Source: Geothrix sp. 21YS21S-4
Lineage (GTDB): Bacteria > Acidobacteriota > Holophagae > Holophagales > Holophagaceae
NCBI RefSeq assembly: GCF_030845995.1
Contig: NZ_CP132719.1
Coordinates: forward strand, 2,232,001-2,296,000
Length of the DNA: 64,000 nucleotides
Reading direction: 5' to 3'
The position numbers and the translations under genes are program-made. This document shows positions 1 through 8,389 of the stretch, in pieces. How positions within the stretch are numbered: position 1 is the first letter of the stretch; every line of letters begins with the position of its first letter. The notes under the pieces are model-generated. The model ran no database searches, was not told the origin of the DNA, and saw nothing but the letters and a program-made list of their open reading frames with translations.

Positions 1-396
1 GTCCCCGTCCTCACGCCCTACGCGGACCTGGTGAACGCGCGCCTAAAGTTCGAGGGCGGCGCCTTCGCCACCGTCACCGCCAGCCGCGTGGCGCGCAAGA
101 AGGAGCGCACCCTGCGGGCCTTCGGCGACAAGGAATACGCCAGCCTCGACTTCGCCGCCCAGAAGCTGGAGCTGCTCCGCCTGGTGATGGGCCCCGACGG
201 CCCCGAAGTCCAGCCCGAAACCGCCGGCATTGAGGAAGGCGAACCGCTGCGCCTGGAGATCGAGGCCTTCCACGCGGCGTGCCTGGGCCGGTCCGCGGAG
301 GGCGTCACCTGGGAGGAGGGCCAGGAGGCCATGCGTGTGGCCGACCAGGTCCAGAAGGCCGTCGCCAAGAGCCTCGCCGACCTCCAGCAGGGATGA
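1..396 (+). CDS. Gfo/Idh/MocA family oxidoreductase, C-terminal part (5' end outside window)
   Basis: The reading frame is open from base 1 and ends with TGA at 394-396, so only about the last 131 residues are present. The visible part, with 'DLVNARLKFEGGAFATVTAS' followed by 'RVARKKERTLRAFG' and a helical tail 'EIEAFHAACLG', matches the C-terminal substrate-binding sheet of Gfo/Idh/MocA NAD(P)-dependent sugar dehydrogenases. The Rossmann domain would lie upstream of the window. The 'R-FG-KEYASLDF' segment is common in homologues encoded near lipid A or surface-sugar genes, but that context is not visible here. The stop overlaps the next start (ATGA), so the two genes are probably co-transcribed. 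The substrate cannot be inferred. Confidence 0.75.
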   Translation, partial: VPVLTPYADLVNARLKFEGGAFATVTASRVARKKERTLRAFGDKEYASLDFAAQKLELLRLVMGPDGPEVQPETAGIEEGEPLRLEIEAFHAACLGRSAEGVTWEEGQEAMRVADQVQKAVAKSLADLQQG

Positions 397-1337
397 ACCA
401 GCTCTACGACCTCGCCTCCCTCGCCAAGCCCCTGGTGACGGCGCCGCTAGCGCTCGCTTTCCTGGATCTGGACGCGGATCGGCGCTGGGCGCTGGGGTTC
501 TCCGATCGCGAAGCGCCCCTGACGGTGCGACAGTTGCTGTCGCACAGCTCGGGCCTTCCGCCGTGGCGGCCTTTCACGGGCGAATCCGTGGCGGTCCAAC
601 TGCGCCGCGGCGTTCCGGATCATCCCCTGCTGCGGACGCCCCCCGGCCCAGTGGTCTACTCCGACCTCAACTACCGGCTGCTGACGGAACTGCTGGAGGC
701 CGAGACCGGCGTTCCCTTCGCGCGCCTGGGCGCGGCCTCGGGGCTCAGCCCCGCGCCGTGGCCGGCGGAACCCGCGTCCGTCCCCGACGCCCCCGACGCC
801 GAAGCCTGGCGGCTGGCCACGGACCGGCCCCTCCCTCCCCGCGCGCCCCACGAGCCCCAGGACGTCAACGCGCGCGCCGGCATGCGCGGCCACGCGGGCT
901 TCGGAGCCACGCGTCCGCAGTTGGAACAGGCCCTCCAACGGTGGGTGGCCTCCGGGTGGGCGGACCGCATGGCCGTTCCCACGGCCACGGCGGACAGCGG
1001 CACGGTGTGGGGCCTGGGGCTCCAAGCGGCGGGCTCGGCTCCCGGTCATTGGGGCGCGCTCCTGGCGGAAGTGCCGCAGGGGCGGGGCGTCGTCGTGGTG
1101 GAGGATTCCACCGAGGAGGAGCCCCTTCCCTGCCCCGACGCGGAACCCGCTCCCGGCCCTGCTTCGGGCTGGTGGTTTCACCTCGGCTACACGGGTCCCC
1201 TGCTCGCCTACCGCCCTTCGGACAGCACCTGCATCGGCCTGCTCGTCCACCGGCGCGGCCCCGCGGGCGACCTGCTCTCCGCCACCGCCCTCCGCGCCCG
1301 GCGCTGGACCATTCTTCGCCGCTGGCTGGACGCGTAA
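393..1337 (+). CDS. Serine hydrolase of the beta-lactamase / penicillin-binding-protein-like family
   Basis: This 314-residue protein has the serine hydrolase signature. SLAK at residues 9-12 is the SxxK nucleophile motif and 'YSDLNYRLL' near residue 90 is the YxN-type second motif. 'TVRQLLSHSSGLPPW' between them is the very typical segment that follows the nucleophile. Members are class C beta-lactamase-like esterases, D-aminopeptidases or carboxypeptidases. The ATG at 393 overlaps the upstream stop (ATGA), which supports translational coupling. With this start only eight residues precede the catalytic serine, while relatives usually have 30 or more, so the N-terminal strand is missing or the true start lies inside the upstream gene. 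No signal peptide is seen. The substrate is unknown. Confidence 0.75.
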   Translation: MNQLYDLASLAKPLVTAPLALAFLDLDADRRWALGFSDREAPLTVRQLLSHSSGLPPWRPFTGESVAVQLRRGVPDHPLLRTPPGPVVYSDLNYRLLTELLEAETGVPFARLGAASGLSPAPWPAEPASVPDAPDAEAWRLATDRPLPPRAPHEPQDVNARAGMRGHAGFGATRPQLEQALQRWVASGWADRMAVPTATADSGTVWGLGLQAAGSAPGHWGALLAEVPQGRGVVVVEDSTEEEPLPCPDAEPAPGPASGWWFHLGYTGPLLAYRPSDSTCIGLLVHRRGPAGDLLSATALRARRWTILRRWLDA

Positions 1338-1410
1338 CGGGAATTTCCAGCATGCGCCCACGGAGCGCTGGAGTTGCATCCAGCCGCGGAAGGCCATGGT
1401 CAAATAGGGC

Positions 1411-3516
1411 ATGGTCCGCCTCCTTCCCCTGCTGATCCTCCCCGCCACGATCATTTCGGCCGCCGCGCCCCCGCTGAGGATCGGGCTCGACACCCAGGCC
1501 ACCGAATGGATCGTCTCCCTGGAGGGAGGCGGCGACGTCTGCGATCGGAAAGGGACGCCGCTGCTGAAGCTGGCCCCCGACGAGAAGCTGCGCCTGTGGT
1601 GGGACAGCCGGGGAGCCGCCGATGCCACCACGGAGTACCGCATCCAGGTGGGCCGCCCCCAGACGGAGTCCGAAGCCGCGGCCTTGATGGCCCGCCTGAC
1701 GCGGATCGGGGAAATACCGGAACGGGTGAAGGTCCCCGACGCGGACACGTGGCGGATCCTCACGGGCCATTTCCCCACGGCGGCCCAGGCGGAACCCACC
1801 CTCCAGAAGCTCCAGGATCTGGGCTTCGACGAGCTGTGGGTCGCCTCCGAGGCTCGCGACGCCGCGCCGCGCAAGGGCCGGGCCCTGTATGCCGTCACCG
1901 ACCGCTACGAGCGCCGCCCCCTTCCCGTGGACGGCGTGTGGCTGCGCCCCGCGGGCGAACTGACGTTCCTCCAGGGCAAGGGCCGCTACCGGGGCAAGGT
2001 GGAGATCTTCCCCAACGCGCAGGGCCGCCTGACGGTGGTGAACACCCTGGAGCTGGAGACCTACCTACGGGGCGTGGTCCCCAAGGAGATGGGCGCCTGG
2101 GAATTCCCCAGCCTGGAGGCCCTGAAGGCCCAGGCCGTGGCCGCCCGAACCTACGCGGTGGCGAACCGCGGGAAGCGGACCGCCGAGGGCTTCGACCTGG
2201 GGGACACCGTCGCCGACCAGGTCTACGGGGGCCGGGACGGCGAGCAGTCCCTCACGGACCGCGCGGTCCAGGAGACCGAGGGCCTCTTCGCCACCTACGG
2301 CGGGAAGCCCATCCAGGCCCTGTTCATGGCGAACTGCGGGGGCCACACCGTGGACGTGGCGCACGTCTTCGGCGGGGACGCCCCCTACCTCAAGGCCGCG
2401 ACCTGCTATCCCGCCAAGCCCCTGACCCTCGCCTACGCGTCCGGCGTCGCGGTGCCCGCCGGTGCCGAGCAGGGGGGCCTGACCTGGGATCTGGTCCGGC
2501 TGGCCGCGGGCGTCGTCCCGCCGGAATGGCTCGACGTGGCCCGGCTGGCCCGCCGGGTGGAAGGCGCCGATCTGACGAAAGCCGTGGCGGCCCTCCAGCG
2601 GCGGCTGGACCTCCCGTCGGTTCCCTTCGCGCGGGAGAGCCACCCCTTCCTCGCCCTGGCCCGCGCATTGGGCTTCCAGCGGGTGGTGGAGGGCCAGGAG
2701 CGGCCCCAGGACGCCGCCTACTTCCTTCCCGCCGCCTCGCCCGCGGAAGACCGCCTGTTGGCGGCCTTCCTCACCCGCCGGGGCGTGGTGCCCGCCGCCG
2801 CGTGGACGTCCAAAGAGGCCCCCACCCTCCGCCAGGCGCTGACGGTGCTGGGGCGCCTGTGGCAGGAGCTGGAGCCCCTCAATCCCGGCGAAGGAACGCT
2901 CCTCCTGGACCGGCAGGTCCGCCGCAAGCGGGGAGGCCCCGAGCCTCTGGCCCTCGCGCCGCGGCTGGTGCTGGCTGAGGAAAGCCCCGACGGCTCCCTC
3001 CGCCTGCTGGAGCGGGCGGACATCCAAGTCGGCGACCGCCTCAAGTGGCTCCCGGCGGACGATGGCGCCGCGGCGATCCTGGTGCGCCGGCTGGATCCCG
3101 ACGGCGCGGCCTGGGACCGCTACAACCCCACCGCCCACTGGCGGGTGGAATACACCGAAGCGGATCTTCTCGCCCAGGTGGGCAAGCGGATCAAGGTGCC
3201 GGGCATCCGCGAGCTGCGCCCCCAGTACAACGAGGAGGGCCGGGTGCTGGACCTCACCCTGGTGGACACCAAAGGCGCTCCCCACCGCGTGCGGGGGATG
3301 CACATCCGGGGCCTCCTGGGGCTGAAGGACAACGTGTTCCGCTTCCTCACCGTAGGCCAAGGCGCCCAGCGCCGCTGGATCTTCTATGGGCGCGGCTGGG
3401 GCCACGGCGTAGGCATGTGCCAGACGGGCGCCTACGGCATGGCCCTGGAGGGCGCCACCTTCCAGCAGATCCTGGCCCACTACTACCCCGGCACCGACCT
3501 CCGGCGCACGGACTGA
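1411..3516 (+). CDS. SpoIID/LytB-domain protein with SPOR-like N-terminal region
   Basis: This 701-residue protein starts with a hydrophobic export signal (about residues 1-18, ending 'IISAAA'). A region around residues 75-160 looks like a SPOR-type repeat ('YRIQVG...TAAQAEPTLQKLQ'). The SpoIID core follows: 'LELETYLRGVVPKEM', 'EALKAQAVAARTYAV', 'FMANCGGHT' and, at the C-terminus, 'GRGWGHGVGMCQTGAYGMA'. SpoIID in sporulating Firmicutes is a lytic transglycosylase acting on denuded glycan strands. In non-sporulating Gram-negatives, relatives are thought to cut or bind peptidoglycan in the periplasm. A long insert splits the SpoIID halves between about residues 330 and 600, so the protein is much longer than the usual 350-400. 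Function beyond cell-wall processing is inference. Confidence 0.85.
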   Translation: MVRLLPLLILPATIISAAAPPLRIGLDTQATEWIVSLEGGGDVCDRKGTPLLKLAPDEKLRLWWDSRGAADATTEYRIQVGRPQTESEAAALMARLTRIGEIPERVKVPDADTWRILTGHFPTAAQAEPTLQKLQDLGFDELWVASEARDAAPRKGRALYAVTDRYERRPLPVDGVWLRPAGELTFLQGKGRYRGKVEIFPNAQGRLTVVNTLELETYLRGVVPKEMGAWEFPSLEALKAQAVAARTYAVANRGKRTAEGFDLGDTVADQVYGGRDGEQSLTDRAVQETEGLFATYGGKPIQALFMANCGGHTVDVAHVFGGDAPYLKAATCYPAKPLTLAYASGVAVPAGAEQGGLTWDLVRLAAGVVPPEWLDVARLARRVEGADLTKAVAALQRRLDLPSVPFARESHPFLALARALGFQRVVEGQERPQDAAYFLPAASPAEDRLLAAFLTRRGVVPAAAWTSKEAPTLRQALTVLGRLWQELEPLNPGEGTLLLDRQVRRKRGGPEPLALAPRLVLAEESPDGSLRLLERADIQVGDRLKWLPADDGAAAILVRRLDPDGAAWDRYNPTAHWRVEYTEADLLAQVGKRIKVPGIRELRPQYNEEGRVLDLTLVDTKGAPHRVRGMHIRGLLGLKDNVFRFLTVGQGAQRRWIFYGRGWGHGVGMCQTGAYGMALEGATFQQILAHYYPGTDLRRTD

Positions 3517-3607
3517 TTCCCCACCCCCCAATCTTCTTTTTCAAATGCCTTTCAGGGATTGACGGAGACGCGGGGCGGACCCAGGCTTCCCCTCCAGAGG
3601 AGGCGGC

Positions 3608-4555
3608 ATGACGCTGGACGCGTGGATCCTCGGTGCGCCGCTGAAAGTCCTGCGGCAGGAGGACCACCCGTACCACGAGACCACCCTCGCCACCCTGGGC
3701 CGCCATGAACTGGGCCTCAGCCGGCGGCCGGGGGGATCGGCGGGGTGCGAGATCTTCCTGGATGGGCGCTCCATCTTCCTCCCCGGGGCCGCCGGACCGG
3801 AGCCGTCCTGGTTCGACCTCTGCCGCGAGTTGGGCTACGACCCCGCCCGCCACTGGGACTGGGATCCCGCCCTGATCCTGTTCCATCAGGTGGTGCCGGC
3901 CCTGGCCGCCGACTGGCACGAGCCTCCGCTGGATCTCGACGCCCAGGGCCTGCCCGTGGGCGTCCTCAGCCTGGCCGGCCTCCGGCAGGCCTTCGCCGAA
4001 GCCGTGGCGGACCTCCGCCGGCGGAGCCTGGGGCCGGTCCACGCCAAGGTGGCGGAGACCTTCGAATGGCTCCCACTCCGGGCCGTGGTCTTCCACGACG
4101 ACGCCCAGCTTCCGCTGGATTTCGAGGGGCGCGGGCCGGAGGGCCGCACGTCCCTGTGGCTGGGCATCCATCGGGACCGCGCGGTCGTTCTGGAGGGCTC
4201 GGCCCCTTCGAGCCAGGGGCCGCGGCACTGGATTCCCCAGACCGAGGGGAACGGGTTCCCCATGGAGGGATTCCTCCTCGCCGCGGGGCTGGACCCCGAG
4301 CTTCCCAAGGGCTTCGCCGCCGCGTTCGAGGCGGCCCTGGCGCACTTGGGGCACCGCCTGGAGGTTCCCCTCGACACCTACCGGCGGACCTATCCCGTGG
4401 GCATCCCCTGGCACTCGGACCACCGCCAGCGGCTGCTGGGGCGCGTCATCGTGGACGTCCGCTCCGGCGATCCGCTGGTGCTCGTCCTGGACGACGGCAC
4501 CGAACTCGCCATGGATCCCGGCCCCCTCCCCTCCCGGGAACGCGGCGGGATCTGA
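3608..4555 (+). CDS. Conserved-looking hypothetical protein
   Basis: This 315-residue protein is not one I recognise. An exceptionally clear ribosome binding site (GAGGAGGCGGC) precedes the ATG at 3608, and codon use matches the neighbours, so it is very likely expressed. It is soluble, with no signal peptide or membrane segment, and is rich in W, H and acidic residues ('HWDWDPALILFH', 'EWLPLRAVVFHDD'). The C-terminus has a run of alternating hydrophobic residues ('RVIVDVRSGDPLVLVLDDG') that suggests a small beta barrel. It is followed five bases later by the convergent stop of the deaminase gene. No function is proposed. Confidence 0.7.
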   Translation: MTLDAWILGAPLKVLRQEDHPYHETTLATLGRHELGLSRRPGGSAGCEIFLDGRSIFLPGAAGPEPSWFDLCRELGYDPARHWDWDPALILFHQVVPALAADWHEPPLDLDAQGLPVGVLSLAGLRQAFAEAVADLRRRSLGPVHAKVAETFEWLPLRAVVFHDDAQLPLDFEGRGPEGRTSLWLGIHRDRAVVLEGSAPSSQGPRHWIPQTEGNGFPMEGFLLAAGLDPELPKGFAAAFEAALAHLGHRLEVPLDTYRRTYPVGIPWHSDHRQRLLGRVIVDVRSGDPLVLVLDDGTELAMDPGPLPSRERGGI

Positions 4556-4559
4556 AGGG

Positions 4560-4985
4560 CTACGCCAGCGGATCCCAGCGCACGCCGAAGTGGTCCAGGA
4601 TCGCCTGGCGCTCGGCGCGTTCCTGGTCGGCGATGCTGGCGTAGGGGTGCCGGAACACCACCCGGCGGACGCCGCGCCGGATCAGGGCGCGGGTGCAGAC
4701 CAGGCAGGGCTCGTGGGTCACGTAGGCCGTCGCGACGGGCCCGTCGCAGAAGCCCAGGGCGTTCTCCTCCGCGTGGCTGGTGTGGAGGCAGCGCTGCCCC
4801 GGCCGGCAGGTTTCCGCCGTGCAGTGGGGCATTCCCGGCAGCGCCCCGTTGAACCCCGCCGCCGCGATCCCGCCGTCCGCCCGCAACAGTACGGCCCCCA
4901 CCTGCAGCCGACAGCACGTCCCCAGGCGGCTGAGCTCCGCCGCCATGTTCATGAAGACTTCATCCTTGAGCTGGGCACGGGACAT
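4560..4985 (-). CDS. dCMP-deaminase / ComEB-type zinc cytidine deaminase
   Basis: This 141-residue protein has the zinc-dependent deaminase fold. 'HAEEN' (H71, E73) supplies one zinc ligand and the catalytic glutamate, and 'PCLVC' (C94, C97) the two cysteines. An earlier cysteine/histidine-rich stretch ('GMPHCTAETCRPGQRCLHTS') is typical of dCMP deaminases, which feed dUMP to thymidylate synthesis, and of ComEB. The start at 4985 (MSRAQLKDE) is chosen because family members begin a few residues before the 'F-MAAELS' helix; an upstream in-frame ATG would add 17 unlikely residues. It converges on the hypothetical gene before it and lies just downstream of tRNA-Arg on the same strand. Substrate (dCMP or another nucleotide) is inferred from family only. 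Confidence 0.85.
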   Translation of the reverse strand: MSRAQLKDEVFMNMAAELSRLGTCCRLQVGAVLLRADGGIAAAGFNGALPGMPHCTAETCRPGQRCLHTSHAEENALGFCDGPVATAYVTHEPCLVCTRALIRRGVRRVVFRHPYASIADQERAERQAILDHFGVRWDPLA

Positions 4986-5037
4986 GGCGACCTCGCGGAG
5001 ATCCCCGCCCGAAGGCGAAAGGGAGAAACCCTCCAAA

Positions 5038-5114
5038 TGGTGGCCCCGAGACGATTCGAACGTCCGACCTACTCCTTAGGAGGGAGTTGCTCTATCCAGC
5101 TGAGCTACGGGACC
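5038..5114 (-). tRNA. tRNA-Arg (anticodon CCT)
   Basis: The reverse complement folds as a standard cloverleaf. The acceptor arms GGTCCCG and CGGGGCC pair (one G-T), the D arm is 'GCTCAGCTGGATAGAGC', the anticodon loop is CTCCTAA giving anticodon CCT, and the T loop is TTCGAAT. The discriminator is A and CCA is encoded (5038-5040). It reads the rare AGG codon. Confidence 0.95.
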
Positions 5115-5190
5115 CTGAATCCTCAGTTTCGCACATTCCCGGCGGAGTCTCAGCCCCACCGCGCGACGCCGTCTCCTCTTCCAGGGTTGA

Positions 5191-5226
5191 AAAGCCAAGG
5201 ATCACCCCCAAGGCGCGAAGACACCC
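5191..5226 (-). repeat. Dispersed intergenic repeat family A, half copy
   Basis: The plus strand here contains 'ggatcacccccaaggcgcga' followed by 'agacacc', which is the reverse complement of the arm seen at 15239, 30950, 45650 and 62402. It lies between tRNA-Arg and the TatD-like gene. Only one arm of the palindrome is recognisable. Confidence 0.6.
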
Positions 5227-5264
5227 CGCATCCCCATCGCCCCCCGGAATCAGCTTCCCCACGC

Positions 5265-5948
5265 ATGCACCCCCTCTTCGACGCCCACAGCCACCCGCCA
5301 GTGGAACCTACGCCGGGGGGGCTGCGCGTGATCTGCGGAACGGGAGAATCGGACTGGGAGGCGGTGCTCCGCCGCGATCCCGGCGCGATTCCCATGCTGG
5401 GGCTGCATCCGTGGCGAGTGGGGGAGGCTTCGGCCGGCTGGGCGGAGCGGCTGGAGGCCCTCCTGCGCGCGCATCGCGCGGGCGTGGGCGAATGCGGGCT
5501 GGATTTCGCGCGGAAGGATGTGGATCGCGCGGCGCAGGAAGCGGCATTCCGGATCCAACTCCGGCTCGCGCGCGACCTCCGCCGGCCGGTGGCGATCCAT
5601 GCAGTGCGCGCGTGGGGCCGGCTGCTGGAGGTGTTGGACGAGGAGGGCGTGCCGCCGGCGGGCGCCCTGGTCCACGCCTACGGAGGGAGCCCCGAAACGG
5701 CCCGGGCGCTCCAGGCGCGGGCCGTATTTCTGTCCTTCTCTCCGGACCTTCTGAAGCCGGAACGCGCCACCGCGCGGGCTGCGTTCGCGTCGGTGGAGGA
5801 CCGCTTCCTCCTGCTGGAGACGGACGGCGCCGGGGGCTTTCCCCGCCTGATCGAAGCGGCGGCGGCCCTTCGCGGCGCGCGCGCCGAAGACCTGGCGGCC
5901 CTCACCTGGGAGAATGGACGCCGGTGTTTCAAGGAGGTCCTGGCATGA
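5265..5948 (+). CDS. TatD-family metal-dependent hydrolase
   Basis: This 227-residue protein has the TatD TIM-barrel metal-site residues in order: 'FDAHSHPP' (HxH), 'GVGECGLDF' (E), 'RRPVAIHAVRAWG' (H), 'GALVHAYGG' (H) and 'LLLETDGAG' (D). TatD proteins are Mg-dependent 3'-5' exonucleases or phosphoesterases implicated in DNA repair and in tRNA or D-Tyr-tRNA processing. It is slightly shorter than the usual 250-260 residues, with a compressed first barrel segment. The start ATG at 5265 directly precedes the HxH strand as in homologues. Its stop overlaps the tcdA start by four bases, so the two are translationally coupled. Confidence 0.85.
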   Translation: MHPLFDAHSHPPVEPTPGGLRVICGTGESDWEAVLRRDPGAIPMLGLHPWRVGEASAGWAERLEALLRAHRAGVGECGLDFARKDVDRAAQEAAFRIQLRLARDLRRPVAIHAVRAWGRLLEVLDEEGVPPAGALVHAYGGSPETARALQARAVFLSFSPDLLKPERATARAAFASVEDRFLLLETDGAGGFPRLIEAAAALRGARAEDLAALTWENGRRCFKEVLA

Positions 5949-6679
5949 GGTGGTTTTCCCGCAGCGAGCTGCTGCTCGGCGAGGCGGCGCTGGAGCGGCT
6001 CCGCGCCAGCCGGGTGACGGTCTTCGGGCTGGGCGGCGTGGGCTCCTTCGCGGTGGAGGCCCTGGCCCGGGCCGGCGTGGGCCATCTGCGGCTGGTGGAC
6101 CACGACGTCGTCGGCCCCAGCAACCTCAACCGCCAGCTGTTCGCCCTCCGCTCGACCGTGGGCCAACCCAAGGCCGAAGTGGCCGCCGCCCGGGTGCGGG
6201 ACATCAACCCCGAGTGCGACGTGGATCCCCGGATCACCTTCATCCACACGGACACCCTGCCGGAGTTGCTGGAACCGCGGCCGGACGCCGTGATCGACGC
6301 CATCGATTCCCTCACTTGCAAGGTGGCGCTCATGCGCTCCGCCCACGAGCGCGGGCTGCCGATCCTGTCGGCCATGGGCGCCGGAGGCCGGCTCAGCAGC
6401 GACCAACTGCGCGTGGGCGACCTCAGCGAGACGCGGCTGTGCCCGCTGGCGGCGCGGGTCCGCAAGGAACTGCGGAAGGCCGGAATCACCCGCGGGATCC
6501 GCTGCGTCTATTCGCTGGAGGCCGCCGACAACAAGCGGCCCGCCAACCCCCTGGACATCGAGCCCCACCGGGGCCCCGGCCGCGCGCGGCGCCCCGTGGG
6601 CACCATCTCCTACATGCCCGCCATCGTCGGCCTGAAGGTCGCGGAGGAAGTGCTAGGGATGCTCCTGGCCCAGGCTTGA
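5945..6679 (+). CDS. tcdA: tRNA threonylcarbamoyladenosine dehydratase
   Basis: This 244-residue ThiF/E1-like ATP-dependent enzyme has the nucleotide-binding 'GLGGVGS' (residues 28-34), 'LVDHDVVGPSNLNRQ' and 'DAIDS', all typical of TcdA (CsdL). TcdA cyclises t6A37 to ct6A in tRNAs decoding ANN codons. The family-typical C-terminal 'GTISYMPAIVGLKVAEEVL' is present, and length equals the family's. The start overlaps the TatD-like gene (ATGA). Its 3' end overlaps the convergent kinase gene by 27 bases, so the two stop codons lie inside each other's coding sequence. No csdE/sufE partner is adjacent. Confidence 0.9.
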   Translation: MRWFSRSELLLGEAALERLRASRVTVFGLGGVGSFAVEALARAGVGHLRLVDHDVVGPSNLNRQLFALRSTVGQPKAEVAAARVRDINPECDVDPRITFIHTDTLPELLEPRPDAVIDAIDSLTCKVALMRSAHERGLPILSAMGAGGRLSSDQLRVGDLSETRLCPLAARVRKELRKAGITRGIRCVYSLEAADNKRPANPLDIEPHRGPGRARRPVGTISYMPAIVGLKVAEEVLGMLLAQA

Positions 6680-8326
6680 TCCCTCTTCCACCGCCTTGCG
6701 CAGCATCGCCTGGAACTGGGAACTGCGGTACGGCTTGGGCAGGAATCCGGCCAGGCCGCGATCCACGAAATCCCCGATGACGTCCTGCTCGCTGTAGCCG
6801 CTGGTGAGGACGACGGGCACACCCGGATCGATGGCGTGCATCTTGGCGAAGGCCTGCCGCCCGTCCATGTGGGGCATGGTGAGATCCATGAGGACCACCG
6901 AGATTTCGGCGTGGTGGAGTTCGAACAGGGCCACGCCTTCGCGGCCGTCCGCCGCCTCCACCACCCGGAAGCCCAGCCCCTCGCCGAGCGTGCGGGCCAC
7001 GGACCGGGCGCCGGCCTCGTCATCCACCACCAGCAGCGTGCCGGTTCCCCGCCAGTGGAGCCCTTCCCGACGGGGCGGATGCTCTTCCTTGGGGGCGCCC
7101 ACGGCCGGGAGGAACAGCCGGAAGGCCGAGCCCTTTCCCAGCTCGCTGTAGACCTTGAGGCTGCCGTGGTGGCTGCGGAGGATCCCCAGCATGGCCGACA
7201 GGCCCAGACCGCGGCCCGTGAACTTGGTGGTGAAGAAGGGATCGAAGATCCGCTCCCGCACCTCGGGCGTCATCCCGCAGCCGGTGTCGCTCACCTCCAG
7301 GGTGACGTAGCTCCCCGGCGAGAGCGGCAACGCGGGAAGCAGGCTCTCGGCGTAGGCCTCGTCCACGGTCTGGACGCCGGTCCGCACCGTGATCAGCCCA
7401 CCGGACTCGTCGCCGATGGCCTCGGAAGCGTTCGTGACGAGGTTCATCACGAGCTGCTGCATCTGCGAAGGGTCCGCGGAAATGGGCGGCAACTCCGGCG
7501 CGAGGTCGTAGCGCACCACCGCCTTCTTGGAGAGGGAGACGGTGAGCAGCTGGGTCATCTCCACCACCAGCCGGTTGAGGTCCACGTCGATGACCTGGAG
7601 CCGCCCCTTCCCGGCGTAGGCCAGCAGCTGACGGGTGAGGTCCGCGGCGCGGAGCGTGGCCTTCTCGATCTGATCCAGGAAGGGCACCGCCGGACTTTCC
7701 GGCGGAAGGCTCATCACGCCCAGGTTGGCGTTGCCGAGGATCGTCGTGAGGAGGTTGTTGAAGTCGTGGGCGATGCCCCCGGACAGGACGCCCAGGCTCT
7801 CCAGCTTCTGGGCCTGGCGGAGGGATTCCTCCGCCTCCTTCCGCTGGGTGATGTCGGCGCGGATCGCCACGAATCGCGAGGGTTTCCCGTGCTCGTCGAG
7901 GAAGGGGACGATGGTGGTGTCCACCCAGTAGAAACGCCCGTCCTTGGCCTTGTTGCGGAGTTCCCCCTTCCACACCTTTCCCGACAGGATGGTCTTCCAC
8001 ATCTGTTCCATGAACGCGCGCGGGTGGTAGCCGGAATTGAGGATGCGGTGATCCTTCCCCAGCAGCTCCTCGCGGGAGTACTTGGAGATCGCGCAGAACT
8101 TGTCGTTGACGTAGGTGATGCGGCCCTGGGCGTCGGTCATCGCCACGATGGCGTGCTCGTCGAGGGCGCGCTTGAAGTCCTCCAGATCGCCCAGCACTTT
8201 CGCCAGCCACGAGCGCCGCCCTTCGGCGCCTCTCGTTGTTTTTTTACCAGACCTCAAAAAAGGGGAGCCCCGAAGGCTTTGTCGAAGTGCCACATTCCAC
8301 TCGCTTTCCCGTCGGCCCGAGGTCAT
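6653..8326 (-). CDS. PAS-domain hybrid sensor histidine kinase with C-terminal receiver
   Basis: This is a 557-residue cytoplasmic kinase. A PAS/PAC domain spans about residues 50-165 ('ITYVNDKFCAISKYSREELLGKDHRI...ITQRKEAEESL'). The phosphoacceptor helix is 'LGVLSGGIAHDFNNLL', and the HATPase domain has 'NLVTNASEAI', 'SDTGCGM' and 'GRGLGLSA'. A receiver from about residue 430 has 'VVDDEAG', 'VLMDLTMPHMDG' and 'LPKPYRS'. The HDFNN-type H box marks the PAS-kinase-receiver family common in Acidobacteriota and Deltaproteobacteria. No transmembrane segment or periplasmic sensor is present, so the signal is cytosolic. The first 40 residues are low-complexity and basic, so the true start may be downstream. 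No separate response regulator is adjacent. Confidence 0.88.
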   Translation of the reverse strand: MTSGRRESEWNVALRQSLRGSPFLRSGKKTTRGAEGRRSWLAKVLGDLEDFKRALDEHAIVAMTDAQGRITYVNDKFCAISKYSREELLGKDHRILNSGYHPRAFMEQMWKTILSGKVWKGELRNKAKDGRFYWVDTTIVPFLDEHGKPSRFVAIRADITQRKEAEESLRQAQKLESLGVLSGGIAHDFNNLLTTILGNANLGVMSLPPESPAVPFLDQIEKATLRAADLTRQLLAYAGKGRLQVIDVDLNRLVVEMTQLLTVSLSKKAVVRYDLAPELPPISADPSQMQQLVMNLVTNASEAIGDESGGLITVRTGVQTVDEAYAESLLPALPLSPGSYVTLEVSDTGCGMTPEVRERIFDPFFTTKFTGRGLGLSAMLGILRSHHGSLKVYSELGKGSAFRLFLPAVGAPKEEHPPRREGLHWRGTGTLLVVDDEAGARSVARTLGEGLGFRVVEAADGREGVALFELHHAEISVVLMDLTMPHMDGRQAFAKMHAIDPGVPVVLTSGYSEQDVIGDFVDRGLAGFLPKPYRSSQFQAMLRKAVEEGSSLGQEHP

Positions 8327-8338
8327 AGATTGGAATTC

Positions 8339-8366
8339 AGTATAGTTTGACCCCGGGAGCGGGCAA
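8339..8366 (-). promoter_or_regulatory. Candidate sigma-70 promoter for the PAS hybrid kinase
   Basis: On the minus strand TTGCCC (8366-8361) and TATACT (8344-8339) are separated by 16 bases. The -10 matches the consensus at five of six positions. A transcript would start only a few bases before the annotated ATG at 8326, which would favour a later start codon for the kinase. Confidence 0.35.
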
Positions 8367-8389
8367 GGGGGGCTTTTGCCCCCGGACGG

